Source of the DNA: G963662675 sp963676845
Lineage (GTDB): Bacteria > Bacteroidota > Bacteroidia > Bacteroidales > Prolixibacteraceae
DNA length: 64,000 nt
Assembly: GCA_963676845.2 (NCBI GenBank)
Contig: CAXXKK010000028.1
Location: forward strand, 1-64,000
Direction of reading: 5' to 3'
Shown: positions 55,705-64,000 of the stretch, piece by piece
Position numbering within the stretch: position 1 is the first letter of the stretch
Layout of the letters: each line of letters opens with the position of its first letter
Made by a program: the position numbers and the translations under genes
The notes under the pieces: generated by a model
Told to the model about the DNA's origin: nothing
The model's database searches: none
Seen by the model: the letters and a program-made list of their open reading frames with translations, nothing else

Positions 55705-57192
55705 TTATCTGATTACTTTTTCTAATTCGTTTTTCCATCTTTCGTAAGCTGCCTGATAAGCTGATTTATTCTCAAAATCTGGCTCAATGGTTTCCAGCTT
55801 TTTTAGGTTTGCAAATGCTTCTTTTGCTGATTTATAGTATCCTGAGCCAATACCAGCTCCACGTGCAGCCCCAACCGCACCATCTGTATTATAAAGCTCA
55901 ATCGTTGCACCGGTAATTCCAGCCAAAGTTTCACGGAATATTGGACTTAGGAACATATTGGCTTTCCCGGCACGGATCACTTTTGCATCAATACCGATGC
56001 CTTGCATAATGTCCATTCCATATTTGAAAGAGAATACAATCCCTTCCTGAGCAGCCCTAAACAAATGAGAGTTATTATGAATATTAAAATTTAACCCGGC
56101 AATCGTTGCACCCGGATTCTTATTTTCAAGCACGCGTTCTGCCCCATTACCAAAAGGAAGAATGCTTAAGCCATCACTGCCAATCGGCACTTTTGCAGCT
56201 AAATCATTCATTTCTTCATACGACACATTACCTCCACCAACTTGCTTATTTAGCCATGAATTCAGGATTCCTGTACCATTAATACATAGGAGTACCCCCA
56301 ATCGATTGATTTCGTTTGTATGATTAACATGAGCAAAGGTATTTACACGGGATTTTGGATCGTATTTAACCTCCTCGCTAATCCCATAAACTACACCTGA
56401 GGTTCCGGCAGTCGTTGCAATTTCACCGGGATTCAGAACATTTAATGAAAGTGCATTATTCGGTTGATCCCCTGCCCTATAGCTAATCTTTATTCCCGGA
56501 ACTAATCCCAATTCATCAGCTGCTTTCTTACTTAATTCTGATTGCACTGAAAATGTTGGTACAATCTCAGGGATAAAGCTTTTATCGAAACCGTAATAAT
56601 CCAGAAGAAACCCAGCAAGATCATTATTTTGAAAGTTCCACATAATCCCCTCCGAGAGGCCACTTGCAGTTGTCTGGATTTTTCCGGACAACTTCATAGC
56701 GATATAATCTCCTGGAAGCATGATCTTGTCGATCCTGGAATATAGCTCTGGTTCATTATCCTTTACCCATTTTAGCTTTGAAGCAGTAAAGTTACCGGGA
56801 GAATTAAGCAAGCTTTGCAGACATTTTTCTTCACCTATTTCTTTCAAAGCCAAGTCACCTATTGAAGCAGCACGGCTATCGCACCAAATAATGGATGGGC
56901 GAATAACCTCCTGTTCCTTATCAACCATTACTAAGCCATGCATTTGATAGGAAATGCCAATTGAATCAATATCAGCAGGTTGAATTGCTGATTTCTGCAT
57001 TACTTCGCCAAGTGCCAGCTTCAGATTTTTCCACCAATTTTCCGGATTTTGCTCTGCCCAACCTGCTTGCTGAGCCATAATTTTCATTTCCTGTTTCGGA
57101 TAAAAAGCTGAAGCAATACATTCTCCTGTTTCTCCATTAACCAGTGATGCTTTCACTGAAGAGCTTCCTATATCGAGTCCTATTAAAGTCAT
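55705..57192 (-). CDS. xylB: Xylulokinase
   Basis: Phosphorylates xylulose to xylulose 5-phosphate. 495 residues from the ATG at 57192 (MTLIGLDIGSSSVKASLVNG); upstream codons to 57240 overlap the predicted promoter and operator and are not family-like. FGGY-kinase features include DIGSSSVKAS (phosphate 1), the ISYQMHGLV segment, a DSRAA substrate loop and the phosphate 2 region TTAGTSGVVYG. First gene of the xylB-xylA-xylE part of the locus. Confidence 0.95.
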   Translation of the reverse strand: MTLIGLDIGSSSVKASLVNGETGECIASAFYPKQEMKIMAQQAGWAEQNPENWWKNLKLALGEVMQKSAIQPADIDSIGISYQMHGLVMVDKEQEVIRPSIIWCDSRAASIGDLALKEIGEEKCLQSLLNSPGNFTASKLKWVKDNEPELYSRIDKIMLPGDYIAMKLSGKIQTTASGLSEGIMWNFQNNDLAGFLLDYYGFDKSFIPEIVPTFSVQSELSKKAADELGLVPGIKISYRAGDQPNNALSLNVLNPGEIATTAGTSGVVYGISEEVKYDPKSRVNTFAHVNHTNEINRLGVLLCINGTGILNSWLNKQVGGGNVSYEEMNDLAAKVPIGSDGLSILPFGNGAERVLENKNPGATIAGLNFNIHNNSHLFRAAQEGIVFSFKYGMDIMQGIGIDAKVIRAGKANMFLSPIFRETLAGITGATIELYNTDGAVGAARGAGIGSGYYKSAKEAFANLKKLETIEPDFENKSAYQAAYERWKNELEKVIR

Positions 57193-57219
57193 TATTCTAT
57201 TCGATTTAATCGATCTATT

Positions 57220-57245
57220 CTGTTCCGTTCTGCCATGCAAAGATA
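57220..57245 (-). promoter_or_regulatory. xylB promoter with putative XylR operator
   Basis: Minus-strand -7 box TATCTTTG (57245-57238) is followed 4 nt later by GCAGAACGGAACAG (57233-57220). The same motif with one base change sits at the -7 box of xylR. Position over the start site suggests repression relieved by xylose. An additional near-palindrome, TCGATTTAATCGA, is at 57201-57213. Confidence 0.65.
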
Positions 57246-57295
57246 TAATTTGATTTTTCTATTTTAAACAATAAGAAAAATGTTATAAAGCAGTT

Positions 57296-58294
57296 TTATA
57301 ATGAACTTCGTACTTTTAGAGTAGTGGGAATTTGAATCTTCATTGGTTTTCCGGTAATGACAAATTCTGCAGCTTTTTGCCCCATCAATTCAAAATCGGT
57401 TGAGATAACTGTAATACCTTCTTTTACATACTTCTTCATTGGTGTTTCATTGTATGAAATTACCCCCGTATCTATTCCCGGTATCAGTTTTTTTGATTCG
57501 CACTGATCAAGAAACATTGCCAATGTTCTATCACTGACCAACAAGTAAAGCTCGTCTTTCTTAACATCAAACATTTTAATGTTTTTTTGCACATCAAAAG
57601 AGAGGTTATAATGCTTCGCAAATTTTTCAAAATATATTATCGACTTTTGGGGATGGTATGTATAATTAGGAGGATACAAATAAATAAAACGATCATATTT
57701 CTTTATCAATTCAATATTTTTTTCCAGTGAATTGTAAAGTTCCTGACCAAAATCCTGATATATATATGACATTTTATCATCGGCATGAATAGCCCAGTCT
57801 ATAATTAAGAGTTTATCCTGTGGAATTTTTTTAATGATAGACGATACCTTTTCATGATCAAAATTCATCACAATATATTTTGAATATCTCCCTATATTCT
57901 CAGTTATTATTTTTTCAAACAACTCAATATTATAGTGGTGAAAATGTAAATCAACATTAATATTATCAGGAAGAGCTTCCCGAAACGAACCATATAAAAC
58001 TTCTTTATATGCTTTGAAAGTATCTAAGAATAAAAAAACCTTTGTAGTTTCCTGTGCTATGAAATACCCTTTATTCGGAACAGACTCAATTACGCCTCTT
58101 TTTTTCAACTCAGCATATGCCTTAAAAACCGTATCTCTTGACAGCTTACTTTCATTAACCACATGATTAACTGAAGGAAGGGGATCTCCTATCTCTAATA
58201 AATTTCTATTTACGGCATCAATAACCGCATCAACAAGTTGTTGAAATTTTAACTGTGTAGAAGATGTATTTATTTGAAATGAAAACTTACTCAT
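57296..58294 (-). CDS. xylR: GntR-family transcriptional regulator with LacI-type sugar-binding domain (XylR)
   Basis: A regulator of 332 residues. The N-terminal GntR winged helix covers about 15-80 (LPSVNHVVNESKLSRDTVFK; AYAELKKRGVIESVPNKGYF). The rest is a periplasmic-binding-protein-like effector domain (VISTDFELMGQKAAEF near the end). This architecture is that of the AraR/XylR-type sugar regulators of Gram-positives and Bacteroidetes. It lies directly upstream of xylB on the same strand with 103 bp between, and shares an operator-like motif with it, so xylose-responsive autoregulation is probable. It lacks a signal peptide. Confidence 0.9.
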   Translation of the reverse strand: MSKFSFQINTSSTQLKFQQLVDAVIDAVNRNLLEIGDPLPSVNHVVNESKLSRDTVFKAYAELKKRGVIESVPNKGYFIAQETTKVFLFLDTFKAYKEVLYGSFREALPDNINVDLHFHHYNIELFEKIITENIGRYSKYIVMNFDHEKVSSIIKKIPQDKLLIIDWAIHADDKMSYIYQDFGQELYNSLEKNIELIKKYDRFIYLYPPNYTYHPQKSIIYFEKFAKHYNLSFDVQKNIKMFDVKKDELYLLVSDRTLAMFLDQCESKKLIPGIDTGVISYNETPMKKYVKEGITVISTDFELMGQKAAEFVITGKPMKIQIPTTLKVRSSL

Positions 58295-58307
58295 AATAGT
58301 AATTGTC

Positions 58308-58328
58308 CTGTTCTGTTCTGCAAATGTA
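58308..58328 (-). promoter_or_regulatory. xylR promoter with putative XylR operator
   Basis: Minus-strand -7 box TACATTTG (58328-58321) runs directly into GCAGAACAGAACAG (58321-58308), which is the xylB-promoter motif with one change (G to A). The ATG is 14 bp further on. Confidence 0.65.
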
Positions 58329-58486
58329 GTGACAAATAAGCAAATAATTTAGAGAATAATAAAAAAGGGATACCCAAATTATTCCCCTTACTTACTAATC
58401 TTTTAACTATGCTTCCTGTATATCCACCAAAAGAGGAAAATTTCAAATCCTCCTAAAAATGAAGAAACTATACAAACCAAAAGAAA

Positions 58487-58510
58487 AAGGCTATCCCTCT
58501 GGATAGCCTT
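58487..58510 (-). terminator. Terminator, distal (DUF1593 gene transcript)
   Basis: AAGGCTATCC, CTCT, GGATAGCCTT: a 10-bp stem with an A-rich left flank, giving a U-tract on the minus strand. It lies between the DUF1593-like gene and xylR and isolates the two loci. Confidence 0.85.
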
Positions 58511-58645
58511 AATCTTAGCAACTCTCCTCAAAATCAAATCTATTTTGAGTAAAATTAACTAACTAAACAATTTTTTCTTTAATCTTATTATTCTCGAATA
58601 CAAGCACATATAAAGAGGGGAAATGACAATTCGAGTTTTAAAAAA

Positions 58646-58676
58646 AGGTGGTCACAGAATAATACTGAAACCACCT
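58646..58676 (-). terminator. Terminator, proximal (DUF1593 gene transcript)
   Basis: AGGTGGT and ACCACCT form a 7-bp stem with an internal CAG/CTG helix, next to seven A (U-tract on the minus strand). About 140 bp after the stop at 58817. Together with the distal hairpin it makes a double terminator in a 488-bp gap that otherwise holds nothing I can identify. Confidence 0.7.
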
Positions 58677-58816
58677 AACAAGACCTAAATAGTTATTAAC
58701 TATTCAAAACTTCCATTTATTTTTCTTAATTTCATTAATTCCTCTCAAATTAATAGACACGCAAACATTAAAGCTAAAAGGAGAGATACCTATAGTAAAA
58801 TTACAATAGCTTACTG

Positions 58817-60356
58817 CTAAGCTATCGTAACAATAACCCTTGCAAACTTCTTAAGCTCTGGAGATCCATTATCAGTAACCTCAAGAATCAAATGAATAGT
58901 TTGTCCTGGCTGTACATCTTCTGGAATCGTAATTTCAGCATCTGAGGTATTAGCTTTTTCAATAGAAACAACATTATCATATGTTCCTGCTTCCTGATAT
59001 TGCCACCACTTATAACTTAATGCATCTCCATCAGGATCAATAGCCTCTCCATTTAGTTGAACAGTCTCCCCTGCTTTAGCTGAAATATCTAGTGAACCAT
59101 CTACGCTCACTTCAGGAGCATGGTTTGCTTCTTCCGGACTCATCACACACCAATCAGCACGGGCAGCAAAATCATTTTTGCAATACATCAATCCAGCGTA
59201 CCTGAGGATAAGATGTGTCAGCTTCTCCAGTTTCCGGATTCAGATCTTTTACACTTTGCCCATCTTCCCATCTTTTGGGATTTGTCTCTGACAGAACAAA
59301 TCTTCCCCCCAGACCTCCGTAGGTTGGATCTTCAATACTTCTTAAACCATAATCCATTAGGAAGAAATAAGCTGGTGAATCACCTTCAGAAATAAAATCA
59401 TATTGGTTCATGCCCCTTCTTTCCAGGTCTTCCAAACCTGTTATTCCATGATCATGATCAGGATCACCTTCAATCTGACGTCCATCTCCCCATGTATAAT
59501 AAGCTTCCATTAATGGCCCATGATTAGATAAGATGTTTTCTTCAAACCAAGGCCCTTGCATATAAGGTTTCAGGCTTTCAGGAACAACTCTTGTCCACAT
59601 GTAGGCAAAACTCCAAAACTGAGCAGAATTATAAATCACTCTGATATCAGGCCAATTAGGAGCTACATATTTTGTGTAGGTAATATCCTGATCCAATACA
59701 GTATAGATAAATGTCTTATCAGAAACTTTTTTATAAATAGAATCCCATTCCGGAGTTCCCTCATATTCTTCCTGAATAGATTTCAAGGCTCTGGCAAGGG
59801 TATTTGTTCCACCCCATATTTGGACATAAACAGGTCCTTCTTTATCATCCAGAAGAATATCTTTGATGTAATCTGAACCTTCAGTAGCTTCAGCCATACC
59901 TCCTTCAAAATCAATATTTCCCACACGAATAATACTTTTTAAGTATTCTGGTGTTGGATAACTTTCGTCATGTAATTTCAGATTGTTGTACACTTGTGCA
60001 TACTTATCAATCATTTCCTGCATCCATGTTACACCTGGCCAGCGTAGATCTGTCATTTCACCTTGCTGAGGCCTGGTTTCAGAAGTATACAAGGTACCGT
60101 TTCCATCACCTTTCCAGTGCCATTGTGAGCTGCTGTATATCAGTCCTTCAACATTAAACTCATTTAAATACAACAACATTCTAATGAATGTATCCTGATC
60201 ATCAACTTCCCCATCGGTAGTTACAATGGTGCGTGGCTTTTGTGTGTTATTTTTCTCTACCTGACTTGCTGCTACCGATTCAGGTTCTTGAACCGAACTG
60301 GTACAACTAACCAAGTATAGAGAAATAAAAAAAATAAATCCAACCGTTTTTCTCAT
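58817..60356 (-). pseudogene. DUF1593 / Sde182-like lipoprotein, frameshifted
   Basis: Lipobox LVSC (Cys18), then a nucleoside-hydrolase-like N-terminal domain with D48, D52, D53 and D55 in DGEVDDQDT, then a Sde182-type C-terminal Ig-like domain (SAKAGETVQLNGEAIDPDGD). The frame breaks at about 59177-59181: the first part ends RWIDVLQK and the rest restarts in another frame. Deleting one A from a five-A run gives VLQNDFAARADW, which aligns with AAQNGLAARFQW of the intact paralogue at 9767-11353. The restored protein has about 512 residues. It is either a new null mutation or a sequence error. Its susD neighbour lies 64 bp upstream, so it belongs to the second Sus locus. Confidence 0.85.
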
Positions 60357-60420
60357 AATATATTGTTTAACTTAAAATAAGCTGCCCCCATAGAGAGACA
60401 GCTTATAAAGATAATACCCA

Positions 60421-62226
60421 TTAGTTTGAATATCCAGGATTTTGTGTAATTGTTGGAACACCACCAACCTGACTGTTTATGATAGTTGTCTGGCTAAATG
60501 GAAGTATCTCATCAACACCAACTTCAAATTGTGCCCCTACCATGTATGGAGTATACTGGCTTTGGAATTCAGCATAACCCTGAAGTTCTTTTTGAACAAA
60601 TTCACCTCCAAAACGATTAATATCATAAAAACGGCTTCCTTCAAGACCAAGCTCTAAAGTACGCTCATGCAAAATTGCAGTCAACGCTTGATCTACTGAA
60701 TCAAATGATCCATAAAGCCCAACATCATAGTTCGCAGCAAAATCAGTACCATCTTCTTTCATTACCCAACCTTGGGAATTCTGCATCCTTGCACGAACTT
60801 GATCAACATATCCGGCAGAAGCTACCAGGTCATTATTTACCCGTACCTCCAGTTCTGCAGCCCAAAGCAATACATCAGCGAAACGAATAATAGGAATATT
60901 AATAGCATTATGTGGTCTACCAGCATAGTTATCGATACCATCATTAGCTTTCATATGATACCACTTTTTCTGCAAATATGGACCACCATACAAACCAGTT
61001 ACATCACGACACCAACTTGGTCCAGGCATTACTCCCCAATCAAGAAATGGAATACCTCTCCTACCTACTATCCAGTCTAAACGAGGATCAAGAGGTTTTG
61101 TCTCAGGAGTAAATTCATCATCATCAACTAAACCATAATCATTTTTAACTGATTCCGAATTAGTTTCATAATAATCCAAATAAGGAAGACCATCTTCATC
61201 TACACGAAAGTGATCAACATACCATTGACTTGGTTGGTAGTACCCCCAACCTGTACCATTCCCAGGACCAGTAGCTGAAGGTGTATAAATCCATTGATCT
61301 TCATAATTTGTAGAAGTAATACCGCCAAAACCTGGAGAAGTAATATTGCTACTTACAGAAACCTGACATTGGAATACACCTTCTTTATTATTTTCCTTTG
61401 ATGTATCAAAATTATCGTGATAATAAGGCATTAATCCATAAGCTTCACCAGAAGAAGTAACACCATTGTTAACTACATCCATACAAAGATTGTATGTAGT
61501 CTGGTCATACTTTCGTTGCTCCATAAGGATTTTAACCATATAAGCTTTTGCGGCCCAAACATTAGCACGTCCTATCTCTGCTTGTGTTTCAGGAAGGTGA
61601 TCTATTGCATATTGCATATCAGCTTCGATATTTGGCCAAATATCTACATAATTGCCACTCTCATCCGTATTAGGAACTTTCACGTTAATACCATTTGACT
61701 CATCAACCCATGGCACATTTCCCCAAAGACGTTTTAACATGAAATAGAAATGTCCGCGCAAAAATCTTGTTTCTGCCTCCATTACTTCTTTTTCAGAATC
61801 GGTCATATCATCAACATTTGGCAAAATAGAAAGAACCTGATTGGCCATGTTTACAGCATTATAGTAAAAAGTAAACACGTTAGGTACAAAGTTCGTTGTT
61901 GGACCAATCTTCCATGAAGGGAAAAACTCCCAGCTGGCACCATCTCCGGCATCAGTTCCAATCAAAGCTTCACCACCTCTAACACCTCCTAACATAGCCG
62001 ACTGCGGACCACCTAGTAATCCGCTAAAACCACTATTAGTTCCGGTTGTTTGGCCATATACACTTAACAACAAAGCATCTAACTCATCTGCACTCGCAAG
62101 TACACTATTATCATAAGCACCAATTGCAGACTGTTCCAGAAAATCATCTGAACACGATATCGTCACACTTAACAATACAAATGCAGACAATACAATATAT
62201 ATTAATTTATGATTCTTAATTTTCAT
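60421..62226 (-). CDS. SusD/RagB-family glycan-binding lipoprotein (second locus)
   Basis: 601 residues, lipobox TISC with Cys25 followed by SDDFLE. SusD N-terminal domain around residues 30-200 and C-terminal signature HERTLELGLEGSRFYDINRF. Surface binding partner of the SusC downstream of the window edge. It is larger than the xylose-locus SusD and diverged from it. The substrate is not predictable; the adjacent gene is the DUF1593-like lipoprotein. Confidence 0.93.
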   Translation of the reverse strand: MKIKNHKLIYIVLSAFVLLSVTISCSDDFLEQSAIGAYDNSVLASADELDALLLSVYGQTTGTNSGFSGLLGGPQSAMLGGVRGGEALIGTDAGDGASWEFFPSWKIGPTTNFVPNVFTFYYNAVNMANQVLSILPNVDDMTDSEKEVMEAETRFLRGHFYFMLKRLWGNVPWVDESNGINVKVPNTDESGNYVDIWPNIEADMQYAIDHLPETQAEIGRANVWAAKAYMVKILMEQRKYDQTTYNLCMDVVNNGVTSSGEAYGLMPYYHDNFDTSKENNKEGVFQCQVSVSSNITSPGFGGITSTNYEDQWIYTPSATGPGNGTGWGYYQPSQWYVDHFRVDEDGLPYLDYYETNSESVKNDYGLVDDDEFTPETKPLDPRLDWIVGRRGIPFLDWGVMPGPSWCRDVTGLYGGPYLQKKWYHMKANDGIDNYAGRPHNAINIPIIRFADVLLWAAELEVRVNNDLVASAGYVDQVRARMQNSQGWVMKEDGTDFAANYDVGLYGSFDSVDQALTAILHERTLELGLEGSRFYDINRFGGEFVQKELQGYAEFQSQYTPYMVGAQFEVGVDEILPFSQTTIINSQVGGVPTITQNPGYSN

Positions 62227-62258
62227 AGTTATAAATTTTTACAGGTTAAACAATACAA

Positions 62259-64000
62259 TTAAAAATCAAGGTTCAAACCTATTACAAACTGTTTAGGAGT
62301 TGGGTTTTGGCTTTCAACAGCCCCCATACCGATATCGTCAGCACTTGGAGACAATGACGCATCAGGATCTAAACCTGTGAATGGTTTTTTACCACCAACC
62401 CAGGTAAATAAGTTTTGACCTTGTACATAAATACGCAACCTGTCGATATTCAAATCCTGCATAAACTTGGTTGAACTAGGAATTGTATAACCAAGTTGGA
62501 AGGTTTTCATACGAATATAAGTTACATCTTCAACACAGTAATCTATTGCTGCACTTGGTGTTTCACTATCATTAATATCCAGTTTAGGTAATAATGGATT
62601 ATCTGTTTCACCCCATGATTGATACAACATGCGCTTACTACGATTAAGATTCCAACGTACCATATCTGTATTACGACGACTTAAGTTATAAACTTGTCCT
62701 CCCTGATTCCAGAAGATAAAAGTACTCAAGTCGAAGTTTTTATATTGCAATGAAAGATTTAAACCAACCTGAAAATCAGGGTGTGGAGAACCTAACATAG
62801 TCCGGTCATTCTCATCAATAACTTTATCATCATTTAGGTCTTTAATCCTCCATCGACCAACTTCAGGAGTAATGTATGAAGTATATTCGTCAGCGTAAGC
62901 TTCTGCTTCTGCTTCTGTATTAAAATAACCATCAACCTGATAACCCCAGATATAAGAAATTGGCATACCTGCAATCGTACGGGTTAAAACCCCCATTCCG
63001 GCATCACTTGCTCCAGTCAAATATGAATCAGGACTATCTAAAATTTGAGTAACTTCATTTTTATATGCACTAAAATTAAGAGATGCATCATAAGTCAGAT
63101 CTCTTGCGATTTCACCACGGTTTGAAATTGTAAAATCAACACCTCTGTTACGCATATTACCAACGTTTACACTTGGCTGAGTAGCATCAGAACCTGTTTG
63201 TGCAGCTTGATTTTGTACTAATAAATCTTCTGTCTCTTTAATGTAATATTCGAAATTAATATCAAATGCACCATCAAAAATCGTAGCATCAAAACCAACA
63301 TTAGAGGTAATTGTTTTCTCCCATTTAGCATCTGGATTACCAATTGTTTCTGCTGTATAACCTGGAAGAACATTGTTTCCTCCCTCTATCGCATAACCAT
63401 AACCCACTAATTTAGAATACATTGAATATTGATTCTCTGCATTCAACCCGTTTTGGTTACCAATTACACCATAACTAGCTCTTATTTTCAAGTCATCCAA
63501 CCAGCTATAATCCTGCATAAAATCTTCAGATGAAATCCTCCATCCTAAAGCAACTGCAGGGAAAATACCATAACGATTATTCTTACCAAATTTTGAAGAA
63601 CCATCACGTCTGATTGTTGCATTGAAAAGATATTTATCGGCATAAGTATAATCTACCCTTGCGAATAATGATGCCAATGAAGTTCGTGATAATGCACCAC
63701 TATTTGATTGAGTTCCAAGACCTGTATCTAATACAACAAAATTTTCATCATCATTTATATCATATTCTTCACGTGTTGCAGAAATATTATCACTATAATC
63801 CCTTATAGCCTCAGTACCTGCCATCAGCTTAAATGTATGATCACCAATCGTTTTATCGTAAGTCAACGTATTTGTCCATGTCCATGCCGTTGCCCATCTA
63901 CTTGAACGATTCAAAGAACTCATAGTTGTATTTTCTGAATGTTCAAATGTCTGCTGTGTAAGATTCCAGTTATTAGAAGAATTATAGTTCATACCAAATG
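62259..64000 (-). CDS. SusC/RagA-family TonB-linked transporter, C-terminal part (cut by window end)
   Basis: The frame is open through the window edge; about 580 C-terminal residues are visible. They form the beta-barrel of a SusC protein (FNATIRRDGSSKFGKNNRYG; YLFNATIRRDGSSKF; YGIFPAVALGWRIS) and end IGLNLDF, a normal terminal strand. Signal peptide, carboxypeptidase-like domain and plug lie outside. It is 32 bp upstream of the SusD gene, forming the pair with it. Confidence 0.93.
   Translation of the reverse strand, partial: FGMNYNSSNNWNLTQQTFEHSENTTMSSLNRSSRWATAWTWTNTLTYDKTIGDHTFKLMAGTEAIRDYSDNISATREEYDINDDENFVVLDTGLGTQSNSGALSRTSLASLFARVDYTYADKYLFNATIRRDGSSKFGKNNRYGIFPAVALGWRISSEDFMQDYSWLDDLKIRASYGVIGNQNGLNAENQYSMYSKLVGYGYAIEGGNNVLPGYTAETIGNPDAKWEKTITSNVGFDATIFDGAFDINFEYYIKETEDLLVQNQAAQTGSDATQPSVNVGNMRNRGVDFTISNRGEIARDLTYDASLNFSAYKNEVTQILDSPDSYLTGASDAGMGVLTRTIAGMPISYIWGYQVDGYFNTEAEAEAYADEYTSYITPEVGRWRIKDLNDDKVIDENDRTMLGSPHPDFQVGLNLSLQYKNFDLSTFIFWNQGGQVYNLSRRNTDMVRWNLNRSKRMLYQSWGETDNPLLPKLDINDSETPSAAIDYCVEDVTYIRMKTFQLGYTIPSSTKFMQDLNIDRLRIYVQGQNLFTWVGGKKPFTGLDPDASLSPSADDIGMGAVESQNPTPKQFVIGLNLDF

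Noticed and set aside
57193..57240. N-terminal extension of xylB
   Set aside because: It overlaps the predicted -7 box and operator, and the kinase family starts at MTLIGLDIG.
1..64000. CRISPR array, IS element, integrase or phage genes
   Set aside because: No direct-repeat/spacer pattern, transposase or recombinase was seen; the only decayed patch (30.3-35 kb) shows no recognisable mobile gene.

Overview
The window looks like a chromosome segment from a low-GC marine-type member of Bacteroidota, probably Bacteroidales/Marinilabiliales. This rests on two SusC/SusD pairs, an ECF sigma/FecR/TonB-receptor cassette, a FeoA-FeoB fusion, DUF4625, DUF5063 and DUF5606 proteins, a tmRNA whose tag reads GENNYALAA, and about ten promoters with the Bacteroidetes -7 element TAnnTTTG. 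The genus cannot be settled from the sequence alone.

Layout. 0-4.3 kb: start of a lipoprotein gene (minus strand), then an ECF sigma/FecR/TonB-receptor signalling cassette in which the sigma gene and the FecR start carry four apparent +1 frameshifts. 4.4-4.9 kb: tmRNA (ssrA) and its terminator. 5-16 kb: envelope and mixed genes: two GT83-like glycosyltransferases, a PAP2 phosphatase, a DUF1593/Sde182-like lipoprotein with an SGNH hydrolase, kdsA, a membrane SpoIIE-type phosphatase and a PfkB kinase. 16.2-23.4 kb: a haem operon (unknown membrane protein, hemA-C-D-B-L-E, DUF5606). 23.4-30.3 kb: housekeeping genes (RRM protein, RlmI/exonuclease/DUF5063 operon, OmpA protein with thrombospondin type-3 repeats, cysH, DUF819).

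30.3-40.4 kb is the most accessory-looking part. It holds an O-methyltransferase, a FeoAB iron transporter, several decayed reading frames including the tail of an APC permease, a PepSY-type membrane protein, and a five-gene metal-uptake operon. That operon encodes a Fur-family (Zur-like) regulator, a His/Cys-rich small protein, a ZnuD-like TonB receptor with a His-rich stretch, and two His-rich DUF4625 lipoproteins. Two near-perfect palindromic operators bracket its promoter. I consider this operon the best candidate for an incompletely described system, namely surface zinc capture.

40.5-45.3 kb: a porin, then a TPP riboswitch plus terminator controlling thiM-thiE-tenA-thiD (thiamine salvage). 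45.3-58.3 kb: a xylose/xylan utilisation locus, all on the minus strand (xylR, xylB, xylA, sugar transporter, SusC, SusD, GH30, aldose epimerase), with a shared motif GCAGAACRGAACAG at the xylB and xylR promoters. 58.8-64 kb: a second SusC/SusD locus with a frameshifted DUF1593/Sde182 lipoprotein, cut by the window end.

Five frameshifts were found in otherwise well conserved genes. All are single-base insertions and four lie in short homopolymers, so sequence error has to be excluded before calling them mutations.
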